DNA from: Bacteroidota bacterium
Lineage (GTDB): Bacteria; Bacteroidota; Bacteroidia; Flavobacteriales; Flavobacteriaceae
DNA: 25,887 nucleotides
Assembly (NCBI GenBank): GCA_947483095.1
Contig: CANKLD010000009.1
Span: forward strand, 1-25,887
Reading direction: 5' to 3'
Part shown: positions 1-7,550 of the stretch, one piece after another
How positions within the stretch are numbered: the stretch's first letter is position 1
How the letters are laid out: each line of letters opens with the position of its first letter
The notes under the pieces: model-generated
Database searches by the model: none
What the model was told of the DNA's origin: nothing
Seen by the model: only the letters and a program-made list of their open reading frames with translations
Translations under genes and position numbers: made by a program

Positions 1-2717
1 GCTCTTGTATAACTTCCTGATGCTGGTGCGGCGTAGGCTCTTAAAGAGGCCAATCTCCATTTTACCAAGTCAAAATTCATTAGCATAAAGCTATAAGCTC
101 CCATGTTTCTTGGTTCTTCCTGTGCCCAAACATAATCGTCAGCATTTGGATAGTTGGAAATTATTTCTTTTAATTGTTCCACTGGAAATGGGAATAATTG
201 TTCGATTCTAACGACTGCTACATCTTTTCTTCCATTATTTTCTCTCTCCGCAGTAATATCGTAATAGAATTTTCCGGTACAGAAAACCAAGGTTTTAACG
301 TCTTTCTTATTTACGGTAGTATCATCGATAGTTTCTTGGAAACTTCCTTTTTCGAAATCTTCAATTGGCGAAACCACTCTTGGATCACGCAACAAACTTT
401 TTGGTGTGAAGACAATTAGCGGTTTACGAAAATTGGTTTTCATTTGTCTTCTCAACAAGTGATAGAAGTTGGCTGGCGTTGTACAATCGGCAACATACAT
501 GTTATTTCTAGCACAAAGTTGCAAATATCGTTCCATTCTAGCCGAAGAGTGTTCCGCTCCTTGGTTTTCGTATCCGTGAGGCAATAAAAGTACAATTCCG
601 TTTTGATTGTTCCATTTATCTTCTCCACAAGAGATATATTGATCTAGCATAATTTGAGCTCCATTGCTGAAATCTCCAAATTGCGCTTCCCAAATAGTTA
701 GTGTTTTAGGACTTGCTAAGGCATATCCATAATCAAAACCGAGCACTCCATATTCTGATAAAAGGGAATTGAAAACGTTGAAGTTTCCTTTTTTACCTTC
801 AATATTATTCAATAAAATAACTTCTTCTTCCGAGTTTTCTACTTTAACTACAGCATGACGATGGGAAAAAGTTCCACGTTCCACATCTTGACCAGAAATA
901 CGAACATTAAAACCTTCTTGCAAAAGCGAACCGTAAGCCAAATGTTCGGCCATAGCCCAATCTAACTTGTTGGTTTCAAAGAACATGGTTTTTCTGTCGT
1001 TTATTAATTTTTGAATTTTACTAATAAACTTTTTATCTGTAGGCAAATTACAAACGGCATTGGCAACATTAGTAAGCCCTTCTTTACTGAAAGAAGTAGC
1101 TACTTTTTCAAGCATTTGAACGTTGGTAACTTGCTCGAAGCCCAACCATTCATTTTGCATGAAAGGAGTGATTATAGTAAGATCTTTCTTACGAGATTTT
1201 TCTAAATTTACTTCTAATTTATCTTTGTAATCTGTTTCTAATCCTTTGATATAATTGGCGTCAATTACACCGGCTTCTATCAATTTTGCGGTATAAAGAT
1301 CTCTTGGATTTTTGTGACTTGCTATTATTTTGTACAATAAAGGTTGTGTAAATCTAGGTTCATCTCCCTCATTATGACCGTATTTTCTATATCCTAATAA
1401 ATCGATGAATACATCACTTCCAAACTGCATTCTGTAATCCAATGCAAATAACATGGCGTGAACAACTGCTTCTGTATCGTCTGCATTTACGTGCAATACC
1501 GGAGATAAAGTTACTTTTGCAACGTCTGTACAATACGTTGAAGAACGCGCATCTAAATAATTAGTGGTAAAACCTACTTGATTATTAATCACAATATGAA
1601 TAGTTCCGCCTGTTTTATATCCATCCAATTGCGCCATTTGAATAATTTCATAAACAATGCCTTGTCCGGCTACAGCTGCATCACCGTGAACGGCAATTGG
1701 TAATACTTTTGAAAAATCGTTTGGAAAATATTTATCTTGTTTTGCTCTAGTAATTCCTTCAATTACGGCACCTACCGTTTCTAAATGCGATGGATTGGGT
1801 GCTAAATTTAAATTGATGTGTTTTCCAGTTCTTGTTTTTTTATCGGAAGTTAAACCCATATGGTATTTTACATCACCGTCAAAATATTCTTGGTCGTAAT
1901 CTTTTCCGTCAAATTCTGAGAAGATGTCTTGAGTTGATTTTCCGAAAATATTTGCTAATATATTTAAACGTCCACGGTGTGCCATTCCCATTACAAATTG
2001 CTCCACTCCTTTTTCGGCAGCTGCTTCAATTAAGGCATCTAAACCAGGAATTATTGACTCCCCTCCTTCTAATGAAAAACGTTTTTGTCCCACATATTTG
2101 GTATGTAAAAAACTTTCAAAAGAAACCGCTTCGTTTAATTTGGTTAAAATCACTTTTTTCTCATCAGCAGAGAAAGTTGGAGTATTGTCATTTATACCTA
2201 ATTTTTCTTGCATCCATTGAATTACTTCCGGTTTTCTGATGTACATGTATTCCACACCAATATGCTGACAATAAATTTTATCTAAGTGAGCTATAATATC
2301 CGTTAGACTACAGGGTGCAATATTAATTAGTTTAGCAGCATCAAAAACGGTGTTTAAATCAGATTGGTTCAAGCCAAAATTTTCTATTTCTAATGTTGGA
2401 GAATAGGTTCTTCTGTCACGAACAGGGTTTGTTTTAGTAAACAAATGTCCTCTTGTTCTGTAAGCTTCAATTAATTTAAGTACTTGGAATTCTTTTTGAA
2501 GTTTTGCTGAAATAGCACTGAAATCTTGCCCTTCAGGTGAAGTTGAAAAAGTTGCGTCTGTTATGATTTCTCCATTTGAAGAACTCATTCCGAAGTCGAA
2601 ACCTTGAAAAAAGCTTCTCCATGATGGCTCAACGCTATCAGGGTTTTCTAAATATTGATCGTATAGTTGCGCAAAAAATTCGGTGTGTGCTGCATTTAAA
2701 AAGGAAAACCTATCCAT
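1..2717 (-). CDS. sucA: 2-oxoglutarate dehydrogenase E1 component (3' end cut by window edge)
   Basis: This is the thiamine-diphosphate-dependent E1 subunit of the TCA-cycle 2-oxoglutarate dehydrogenase complex in the cytoplasm. It decarboxylates 2-oxoglutarate and passes the succinyl group to the lipoyl E2. Reading the minus strand from the ATG at 2717 gives 905 open codons running off the left edge. The family is usually about 920-930 residues, so only a short C-terminus is missing. The N-terminus has the expected short lead (MDRFSFLNAAHTEFF, then PSWRSFFQGF). The ThDP/Mg region HGDAAVAGQG followed by INNQVGFTT lies near residues 340-375. The last visible residues, AYAAPASGSYTRA, match the family's C-terminal end. 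I checked the frame at 2700, 2100, 960 and 60 and found no break. It is transcribed away from the sulfur cluster; sucB is expected just beyond the edge. Confidence 0.95.
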   Translation of the reverse strand, partial: MDRFSFLNAAHTEFFAQLYDQYLENPDSVEPSWRSFFQGFDFGMSSSNGEIITDATFSTSPEGQDFSAISAKLQKEFQVLKLIEAYRTRGHLFTKTNPVRDRRTYSPTLEIENFGLNQSDLNTVFDAAKLINIAPCSLTDIIAHLDKIYCQHIGVEYMYIRKPEVIQWMQEKLGINDNTPTFSADEKKVILTKLNEAVSFESFLHTKYVGQKRFSLEGGESIIPGLDALIEAAAEKGVEQFVMGMAHRGRLNILANIFGKSTQDIFSEFDGKDYDQEYFDGDVKYHMGLTSDKKTRTGKHINLNLAPNPSHLETVGAVIEGITRAKQDKYFPNDFSKVLPIAVHGDAAVAGQGIVYEIIQMAQLDGYKTGGTIHIVINNQVGFTTNYLDARSSTYCTDVAKVTLSPVLHVNADDTEAVVHAMLFALDYRMQFGSDVFIDLLGYRKYGHNEGDEPRFTQPLLYKIIASHKNPRDLYTAKLIEAGVIDANYIKGLETDYKDKLEVNLEKSRKKDLTIITPFMQNEWLGFEQVTNVQMLEKVATSFSKEGLTNVANAVCNLPTDKKFISKIQKLINDRKTMFFETNKLDWAMAEHLAYGSLLQEGFNVRISGQDVERGTFSHRHAVVKVENSEEEVILLNNIEGKKGNFNVFNSLLSEYGVLGFDYGYALASPKTLTIWEAQFGDFSNGAQIMLDQYISCGEDKWNNQNGIVLLLPHGYENQGAEHSSARMERYLQLCARNNMYVADCTTPANFYHLLRRQMKTNFRKPLIVFTPKSLLRDPRVVSPIEDFEKGSFQETIDDTTVNKKDVKTLVFCTGKFYYDITAERENNGRKDVAVVRIEQLFPFPVEQLKEIISNYPNADDYVWAQEEPRNMGAYSFMLMNFDLVKWRLASLRAYAAPASGSYTR

Positions 2718-2754
2718 AATTTTGTTGAATGTCCTGATTTATAAAATAGTTACG

Positions 2755-2762
2755 CAAAAGTA
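2755..2762 (-). promoter_or_regulatory. Likely sucA promoter -7 box
   Basis: The minus strand reads TACTTTTG, an exact match to the Bacteroidetes -7 consensus TAnnTTTG. It lies about 38 bases upstream of the sucA ATG, which would leave a 5' UTR of roughly 30 bases. No clear TTTG -33 box is seen at the usual distance. Confidence 0.5.
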
Positions 2763-2831
2763 CAATAAATGAAATATAATATTAAATAATTTGGATACTT
2801 TTATGTTTTATTAATCAAATTTTAAAAATCA

Positions 2832-3099
2832 ATGAGAAAATCGTACTTTTTAATAGTTTCAAAAATCAATTTGTCATTTTTATTGATTTTAGTTTCAGGG
2901 ATACTATTCTAGCAAAGTCAAGCTATTGCAGGATGATGTCAATAAAAACAGAGTTGAAGGAAGTTTGTATGCTCAGAATAATTTCGGAACGCTCTCTTTT
3001 TCAGGAAACAGAGACAACCGTCAACTAAAATTAACCTTGTTTCATGTTCAAGGAACTGAAGTTTGGAATAAAGTAATTACCAAAAAGGAATTAGAATAA
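2832..3099 (+). pseudogene. Frameshifted small lipoprotein-like gene
   Basis: From the ATG at 2832 the frame encodes a 26-residue signal-peptide-like segment (basic MRKSYF start, hydrophobic LSFLLILVSG) that stops at the TAG at 2910-2912. The +1 frame is open from 2893 to the TAA at 3097-3099 and encodes about 69 residues (YYSSKVKLLQDD, then GSLYAQNNFGTLSFSGN, ending KKELE). That second part has no in-frame ATG. Joined at about 2900-2908, the two parts look like a lipoprotein of about 90 residues whose lipobox region (LVSG, expected Cys) has lost or gained bases. I do not recognise a family for the mature part. Either the gene is broken or there is a sequencing indel at this point. It is divergent from sucA and would share the intergenic promoter region. 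Confidence 0.5.
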
Positions 3100-3249
3100 T
3101 TTTATTATTATTGAAACCTAATATTCTTAACCCCAGGTTTTCAGAGAAATGGATTGGGTTTACTCGAGTGCTTTGATGCATTTTGCTAGGGTTTATTTTT
3201 GATAAAGCTTGTATATTTTGAATGACGATTATTATAGATAATAGAAATT

Positions 3250-3485
3250 AATATTTCTGAAACATTATTGTCCGATAAAAAATATATAGTCCCTACAGGA
3301 CAAAAATTAACTTAATAACTATCTATTTACCAATATATAATCTCTACGAAATATACTCCGATAGGAGTTAAATGTTGGTAGAATAAAAAAAGCGTTCCTG
3401 TTAAAAATGTCCCTTAGGTACAATATATGTTAGGTTGGCCTTATATTATATGGTTTTTGTCGGACAACAATATTTCTGAAATATT
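3250..3485. repeat. MITE-like long imperfect palindrome (236 bp)
   Basis: The outer 40 bases on the left (3250-3289) match the reverse complement of the outer 40 on the right (3446-3485) at 34 positions. Both arms carry the core TTGTCCGA(T/C)AAAAA. The inner parts are also roughly self-complementary: GTCC-ctaca-GGAC at 3289-3301, and a central hairpin ACTCC-gata-GGAGT at 3355-3368. That centre is flanked by ACCAATAT and TGTTGGT. No ORF of note lies inside and no clear target-site duplication flanks it. It accounts for most of the gene-free stretch 3100-3534. I infer a non-autonomous palindromic element; no transposase for it is in the window. Confidence 0.6.
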
Positions 3486-3534
3486 CATCAGTGATAAAAA
3501 TCACAGAAAGCCAGTTTATTGTTAAATTTCAAAT

Positions 3535-3542
3535 TAAATTTG
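3535..3542 (+). promoter_or_regulatory. Likely -7 box for the leader-metY transcript
   Basis: TAAATTTG matches TAnnTTTG exactly. Transcription from it would start near 3549, so the in-frame ATG at 3548 would fall at or before the start site and the ATG at 3590 would be the usable leader start. An alternative is TTTG at 3539-3542 acting as a -33 box for a shortened TAGTTTG at 3564-3570, about 21 bases on. Confidence 0.45.
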
Positions 3543-3589
3543 GTAAAATGAAATTTAGTTCGGTAGTTTGCATTTCAATTAAGAACAAA

Positions 3590-3658
3590 ATGAAATTAAC
3601 TATTTGCATAATGTGTTGTATGATGCCGGATACTTCCGCAGTGACAGCTATTGTGTAA
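3590..3658 (+). CDS. Leader peptide 1, Cys/Met-rich (22 aa), putative attenuator of metY
   Basis: The ORF is MKLTICIMCCMM followed by PDTSAVTAIV and a TAA stop. Codons 6-12 (3605-3625) read C-I-M-C-C-M-M: six of seven are Cys or Met, a composition expected of an amino-acid-sensing leader peptide and not of a globular protein. An in-frame ATG at 3548 could give a 36-residue version, but the likely promoter position favours 3590. The stop lies 26 bases before a strong terminator hairpin (3685-3715). The bases GCAG (3638-3641) and GCT (3647-3649) in the last codons can pair with CTGC and AGC in the terminator's 5' arm, a possible antiterminator. By analogy with trp/his-type attenuation, ribosome stalling when Cys- or Met-tRNA is scarce would let transcription continue to metY. 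The function is inferred; the peptide itself need not do anything. Confidence 0.7.
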   Translation: MKLTICIMCCMMPDTSAVTAIV

Positions 3659-3684
3659 TTTTAAATTTTTAAAATATATCAACT

Positions 3685-3715
3685 AAAGCCTCTGCAAATC
3701 GTAGAGGCTTTTTTT
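3685..3715 (+). terminator. Intrinsic terminator / attenuator 1
   Basis: AAAGCCTCT (3685-3693) pairs perfectly with AGAGGCTTT (3703-3711). The stem can extend by a G-U and a C-G pair, leaving a five-base loop, and the 3' arm runs into a seven-T tract (3709-3715). It stands between the two leader ORFs, upstream of metY and inside the presumed transcript, as expected of an attenuator. Confidence 0.85.
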
Positions 3716-3738
3716 ATACAACAATTAAAATACTAATA

Positions 3739-3819
3739 ATGAAAAATTCAATTTCAAATAAAATGATTATGTGTTGTAAGATGTGCTTCTGCGCACCAAC
3801 CAAATATTGCCAAAAGTGA
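3739..3819 (+). CDS. Leader peptide 2, Cys/Met-rich (26 aa), putative attenuator of metY
   Basis: The ORF is MKNSISNKMIMCCKMCFC, then APTKYCQK and a TGA stop at 3817-3819. It holds five Cys and three internal Met in 26 residues. Codons 10-15 (3766-3783) match codons 7-12 of leader 1 at 16 of 18 bases (I-M-C-C-x-M), so the two cassettes look like a tandem duplication. The final codons contain CCAAAAG (3810-3816), an exact complement of CTTTTGG (3856-3862) in the next terminator's 5' arm. A ribosome reaching the stop would mask that segment and allow termination. One stalled at the Cys/Met run would leave it free to form the antiterminator. A trans role as a small Cys-rich, metal-binding peptide is an alternative but is less consistent with the terminators. 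Confidence 0.72.
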   Translation: MKNSISNKMIMCCKMCFCAPTKYCQK

Positions 3820-3849
3820 AAGAGAAAATCTTAATTATAGTTCAAACTG

Positions 3850-3889
3850 TAAGCCCTTTTGGAACCAAACAAAAGGGCTTATTTAATTT
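3850..3889 (+). terminator. Terminator-like hairpin / attenuator 2
   Basis: TAAGCCCTTTT (3850-3860) pairs perfectly over 11 bases with AAAAGGGCTTA (3871-3881), with a ten-base loop. The following tract, TTTAATTT, is T-rich but interrupted, so termination may be leakier than at hairpin 1. It ends about 50 bases before the metY ATG. Confidence 0.7.
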
Positions 3890-3940
3890 AAATCAAGTAA
3901 CAAGTAACCATTTAACAAATAACCATTAATTTAATTCAAC

Positions 3941-5221
3941 ATGAGCACACAAAAATTTGCAACAAACGCATTACACGCAGGACACGACGTTTCGAAACAC
4001 TCAGGAACAAGAGCCGTGCCAATTTATCAAACTACATCCTATGTTTTCAATAACTCGGATCACGCTGCCAATTTATTTGGACTTGCAGAAGCAGGTTTTA
4101 TTTACACCCGTTTGAACAATCCTACAAACGACATTTTGGAGCAACGTTTAGCCGCATTAGAAGGCGGAATTGCAGCTGTGGTTACCGCTTCTGGAACATC
4201 TGCAATTGCAACAGCCTTATTGGTTTTGCTAAAAGCGGGTGATCATATTGTAGCTTCCAATAGCTTGTATGGCGGAACTTATAATTTATTGAAAGTGACT
4301 TTGCCACGATTAGGAATCACAACTACATTTGTAGATCCTTCAAATCCTGATAATTTTACGGCTGCCGCCAAAGAAAATACGAGAGTGTTTTTTGCAGAAA
4401 CGTTAGGGAATCCAAAATTAGATGTGCTTGATTTAAAGAAGATTTCGGCTGCTGCCAAAGCCTTCAAAGTGCCTTTTATTGTAGACAATACCGTTCCGTC
4501 ACCGTATTTATTGAACCCAATTCAATTTGGTGCAAACATTGTAATTCATTCTTTAACGAAATATATTTCTGGAAACGGAACGTCACTGGGAGGAGCAATT
4601 ATTGACGCTGGAACTTTTGACTGGAGTAGTGGTAAATTCCCAGAATTTACTGAACCATCAGCGGGTTACCACGGATTAATTTATCACGAAGCTTTAGGAA
4701 ATGCAGCTTTTATTGCAAAAGTTAGAATCGAAGGTTTGCGCGATTATGGCGCTGCTTTGAGTCCGTTGAATGCTTTTCAAATTATTCAGGGATTAGAAAC
4801 TTTACCTATTAGAGTAAAAAAACACAGCGAAAACGCATTGGCTTTAGCCCAATGGTTGGAAATACAAGAAGAAGTAGCTTGGGTGAATTATCCGGGATTA
4901 AAGTCGAGTAAATATTATGCTTTAGCGCAAGAATATTTGACAAAAGGACAAAGCGGAATTGTAACTTTTGGATTAAAAGGAGGTTTTGAAGCGGCAAAAA
5001 AAGTGGCAGATCAAACCAAATTATTCTCGTTAGTTGCGAATATTGGAGACACAAAATCATTGATTATTCACCCATCAAGTACTACGCACCAACAATTGTC
5101 GGAAGAAGAACAAATTACAACGGGCGTGACTAAAGATTTAATTCGTTTGTCTGTGGGGATTGAAGATATTGACGATTTAAAAAACGATTTGAAAACTGTT
5201 TTTGAAAACATCAGTAAATAA
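3941..5221 (+). CDS. metY: O-acetylhomoserine sulfhydrylase (O-acetylhomoserine aminocarboxypropyltransferase)
   Basis: This PLP enzyme joins sulfide (or methanethiol) to O-acetylhomoserine, giving homocysteine (or methionine) plus acetate in the cytoplasm. The 426-residue length fits MetY rather than the shorter MetB/MetC (about 390). Visible signatures are YTRLNNPT (55-62, phosphate contact from the neighbouring subunit), ASGTSAI (83-89), VDNTVPSPYL (181-190, the Asp that holds the pyridine nitrogen) and HSLTKYISG (203-211) with the PLP lysine K207. The C-terminal half has the usual LSPLNAF and HPSSTTHQQL motifs. It stands alone: leader attenuators lie upstream and a separate promoter plus riboswitch lies downstream, so it is probably a monocistron controlled by Cys/Met availability. 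It shares its reaction class with the metZ-like enzyme at 8078. Confidence 0.92.
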   Translation: MSTQKFATNALHAGHDVSKHSGTRAVPIYQTTSYVFNNSDHAANLFGLAEAGFIYTRLNNPTNDILEQRLAALEGGIAAVVTASGTSAIATALLVLLKAGDHIVASNSLYGGTYNLLKVTLPRLGITTTFVDPSNPDNFTAAAKENTRVFFAETLGNPKLDVLDLKKISAAAKAFKVPFIVDNTVPSPYLLNPIQFGANIVIHSLTKYISGNGTSLGGAIIDAGTFDWSSGKFPEFTEPSAGYHGLIYHEALGNAAFIAKVRIEGLRDYGAALSPLNAFQIIQGLETLPIRVKKHSENALALAQWLEIQEEVAWVNYPGLKSSKYYALAQEYLTKGQSGIVTFGLKGGFEAAKKVADQTKLFSLVANIGDTKSLIIHPSSTTHQQLSEEEQITTGVTKDLIRLSVGIEDIDDLKNDLKTVFENISK

Positions 5222-5238
5222 GAATTAATTTAACAAAC

Positions 5239-5269
5239 TTGTATAGATAAATAAAAAGTAGTTACTTTG
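5239..5269 (+). promoter_or_regulatory. Likely promoter of the metX operon
   Basis: TTG (5239-5241) and TTACTTTG (5262-5269) are separated by 20 bases. They match the Bacteroidetes TTTG/TAnnTTTG pair with one mismatch in the -7 box. Transcription would start near 5276, some 20 bases before the riboswitch P1 stem. Confidence 0.5.
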
Positions 5270-5295
5270 TGCCTTTAAGTTCAGAAACGTATTGA

Positions 5296-5403
5296 AATGT
5301 TATAAAGAAAGGCGGAGGGATTAGACCCAACGAAGCCTTAGCAACCCTGCAAACTTTTGTAGAAGGTGCTGCATTCTACCACTTTTAGTGGAAAAATAAC
5401 AAA
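5296..5403 (+). promoter_or_regulatory. SAM-I (S-box) riboswitch
   Basis: The conserved core is plain: AAAGGCGGAGGGATTAGACC, then AACGAAGCC, TTAGCAACCC, and AAGGTGCTGCATTCTACC. TGTTAT (5298-5303) and ATAACA (5396-5401) can close P1, and CCAC-tttta-GTGG (5379-5391) forms P4. The element lies about 70 bases upstream of metX. SAM-I riboswitches bind S-adenosylmethionine and lower expression of methionine genes. I see no strong terminator after it (only CTAG-tttttt-CTAG near 5414-5427), so whether the output is transcriptional or translational is unclear. Confidence 0.9.
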
Positions 5404-5474
5404 AAAGATTACCCTAGTTTTTTCTAGCTTTTCTTTCTAACATTTCCAGGCACAAGTCAAATAATCATTCAGAT

Positions 5475-6458
5475 TTGAAATTGGAAAATAAATTAAAACA
5501 TATTACATTACAGAATTTCACCACCGAAAGAGGTGCTTTCTATGGCGTCATAAATTTGAGTTATCAAGTTTTTGGACTCCCTTTGAATACTGCTCCAATC
5601 GTTTTAGTAAACCATGCCCTTACAGGGAACTCGCAAGTGGTAGGGGAAAAAGGATGGTGGAACGATTTAATTGGAGACAATAAAACAATCGATACTAATT
5701 TTTACACTGTTTTGGCTTTCAACATTCCGGGCAACGGATACGACGATAACTTTGACAATCTATTATTAAATTACAAAGATTTTTCGGTCAAAGACTTTTC
5801 CGTACTTTTTTGGGAAGGATTAAAAACCTTAAAAGTTGAATCTCTTTTTGCCGTTATTGGAGGAAGTTTAGGAGGTGGGATTGCATGGGAAATGGCAGCG
5901 TTAGAACCCACTAAAATTAAAAATCTAATTCCAATTGCTACTGATTGGAAAGCAACCGATTGGGTTATTGCTAATGTTTTGGTTCAAGACCAAATTTTGA
6001 ATAATTCACAAAATCCAATTGCAGATGCCCGATTACATGCCATGCTTTTGTACAGAACGCCACAATCACTAAAATTAAAATTCAACCGAAAAGAAGCTGA
6101 AATAGCAAACAGTTTTGAAATAGAAAATTGGTTGAATCATCACGGCAAGATATTACAAAATCGGTTTCATCTTGCTTCCTATAAATTGATGAATCATTTG
6201 CTAAAAACAATCGACATTACTAAAAACAGGAGTGACTTTTTGGCTGTAACCAATAAAATTACATCAAATATTCACATTATTTCTGTTGATACCGATTTGT
6301 TTTTTATCCCAAGTGAAAACCGAGAAACATATGAAGAATTGTTTCCAACAAAAGAAAATGTCTTTTATCACGAAATTAAATCCATTCACGGACACGACGC
6401 TTTTTTGATAGAATTCGAACAATTATCAACTATTATTAGCCCTATTTTTAGCAACTAA
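5475..6458 (+). CDS. metX: Homoserine O-acetyltransferase family protein (alpha/beta hydrolase)
   Basis: It is predicted to transfer acetyl from acetyl-CoA to homoserine, activating it for MetY/MetZ. The alpha/beta-hydrolase features are the oxyanion region NHALTGNS (46-53), the nucleophile elbow GGSLGG with Ser131, an acid residue D274 in VDTDLFFIP, and the catalytic His in IHGHDAFL (304-311). At 327 residues it is shorter than most MetX (about 350-380). The start is a TTG at 5475; no ATG lies upstream in frame, and the sequence after TTG (KLENKLKHITLQNFTTERGA) is family-like. It is the first gene after the SAM riboswitch and is followed five bases later by the homoserine dehydrogenase gene. 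Acetyl rather than succinyl specificity is inferred from family and context. Confidence 0.85.
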   Translation: MKLENKLKHITLQNFTTERGAFYGVINLSYQVFGLPLNTAPIVLVNHALTGNSQVVGEKGWWNDLIGDNKTIDTNFYTVLAFNIPGNGYDDNFDNLLLNYKDFSVKDFSVLFWEGLKTLKVESLFAVIGGSLGGGIAWEMAALEPTKIKNLIPIATDWKATDWVIANVLVQDQILNNSQNPIADARLHAMLLYRTPQSLKLKFNRKEAEIANSFEIENWLNHHGKILQNRFHLASYKLMNHLLKTIDITKNRSDFLAVTNKITSNIHIISVDTDLFFIPSENRETYEELFPTKENVFYHEIKSIHGHDAFLIEFEQLSTIISPIFSN

Positions 6459-6463
6459 AAATT

Positions 6464-7549
6464 ATGTCAAAAATTAAAATAAACATTGTCCTTTTTGGAA
6501 TTGGGAATGTGGGAAGCACACTCATAAATCAAGTTTTAGAGAGTCAAAAATTCTTTCTAGAAAAGAAAAATATTGAATTACGCTTTCCAATAATTACTAA
6601 TTCTAGGCTCGCTTTTTTTGAAAAAGAGGGAGGGATTGAATTGTGGAAAGAAAAATTTTCAGAATTGGCAATTCCATATACAGTTGAAGAAATTATAAGT
6701 TATGTAAAAAAAGAAGGCCTTGAAAATTTAATCGCTGTTGATGCTACAGCCAGTTCAAAATTGGTAAAATCATATTCAACTTTAATTGAAAATGATTTTC
6801 ATATTGTGTCCGCTAATAAAATAGCTAACACTTTAAGTTTCGATTTTTATAAAGCGATAAGAGAAAAATTAAATCAATATGATAAAAAATATTTGTATGA
6901 AACAAATGTTGGTGCAGGTTTACCAATTATAAATACCGTTCGAGATTTGCACTTTTCGGGAGATTCAATTACAAAAATTAAAGGAGTTTTCTCGGGATCT
7001 TTGAGTTATATTTTTAATAGATTTGCAAATGAAAATGTCCTTTTTTCGGATATTCTTAAAGACGCAGAAAAATTAGGATATACTGAGCCCGATTCTCGAG
7101 AAGATTTGTCGGGAAATGATGTAGCTCGAAAATTGTTGGTTTTGGCAAGAGAAATGGAATTAAACGTAGAATTTTCTGACATTAACATCAATTCTTTGTT
7201 ACTTCCTAATTTAAATGAAACCCATTCGAAATCGGAATATGCTAGCACCAAAAATCTGTTTGACGAACCGTATCGCATTGCAAAAATCGCACAAATTGAA
7301 GATTATGTTTTGCGCTATATTGGGGAATTAGATGTCAAAAATAATAAATTAGAAGTGAAATTAGTTTCTGTTCCCGGCAATTCGCCCTTAGGACAATTGA
7401 AAGGCGCAGATAGTTTGATTGAAATTTATTCGAAATCGTATGGTGAAAATCCAATTGTAATTCAAGGTGCAGGAGCCGGTAAAGAAGTTACAGCACGAGG
7501 AGTATTGGCTGATGTTTTGCGTCTTTCAGAAATAAAAAAAACCAATTAG
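6464..7549 (+). CDS. hom: Homoserine dehydrogenase, stand-alone
   Basis: It reduces aspartate semialdehyde to homoserine with NAD(P)H. The nucleotide-binding loop GIGNVG is at 12-17. The family signatures SANKIAN, TNVGAGLPII, GVFSGSLSYIFNRF and the catalytic-region GYTEPDSREDLSGNDVARK stretch are all present. The 361-residue length lacks both an N-terminal aspartokinase and a C-terminal ACT domain, so feedback inhibition by threonine through such domains is unlikely. It lies between metX and osmC under the SAM riboswitch and ends one base before osmC starts. This suggests a paralogue reserved for methionine synthesis, with a bifunctional ThrA probably elsewhere in the genome (inference). Confidence 0.9.
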   Translation: MSKIKINIVLFGIGNVGSTLINQVLESQKFFLEKKNIELRFPIITNSRLAFFEKEGGIELWKEKFSELAIPYTVEEIISYVKKEGLENLIAVDATASSKLVKSYSTLIENDFHIVSANKIANTLSFDFYKAIREKLNQYDKKYLYETNVGAGLPIINTVRDLHFSGDSITKIKGVFSGSLSYIFNRFANENVLFSDILKDAEKLGYTEPDSREDLSGNDVARKLLVLAREMELNVEFSDININSLLLPNLNETHSKSEYASTKNLFDEPYRIAKIAQIEDYVLRYIGELDVKNNKLEVKLVSVPGNSPLGQLKGADSLIEIYSKSYGENPIVIQGAGAGKEVTARGVLADVLRLSEIKKTN

Positions 7550-7550
7550 C

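Noticed and set aside
198..2239. Plus-strand ORFs of 64-135 codons at 198, 1011 and 1832
   Set aside because: They lie antisense to sucA, whose frame is intact and strongly conserved; their translations look like shadow sequence with no domain.
3548..3589. Upstream in-frame ATG for leader 1 (36-residue version)
   Set aside because: It lies at or before the transcription start predicted from the TAAATTTG box; kept only as an alternative.
3739..3819. Leader 2 as a metallothionein-like or secreted Cys-rich peptide
   Set aside because: The Cys are mixed with Met in a short run, a similar duplicated ORF exists, and both precede terminators; attenuation explains this better.
5404..5440. CTAG-tttttt-CTAG and T-rich run as a riboswitch terminator
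   Set aside because: The stem is only four base pairs; not enough to call a terminator.
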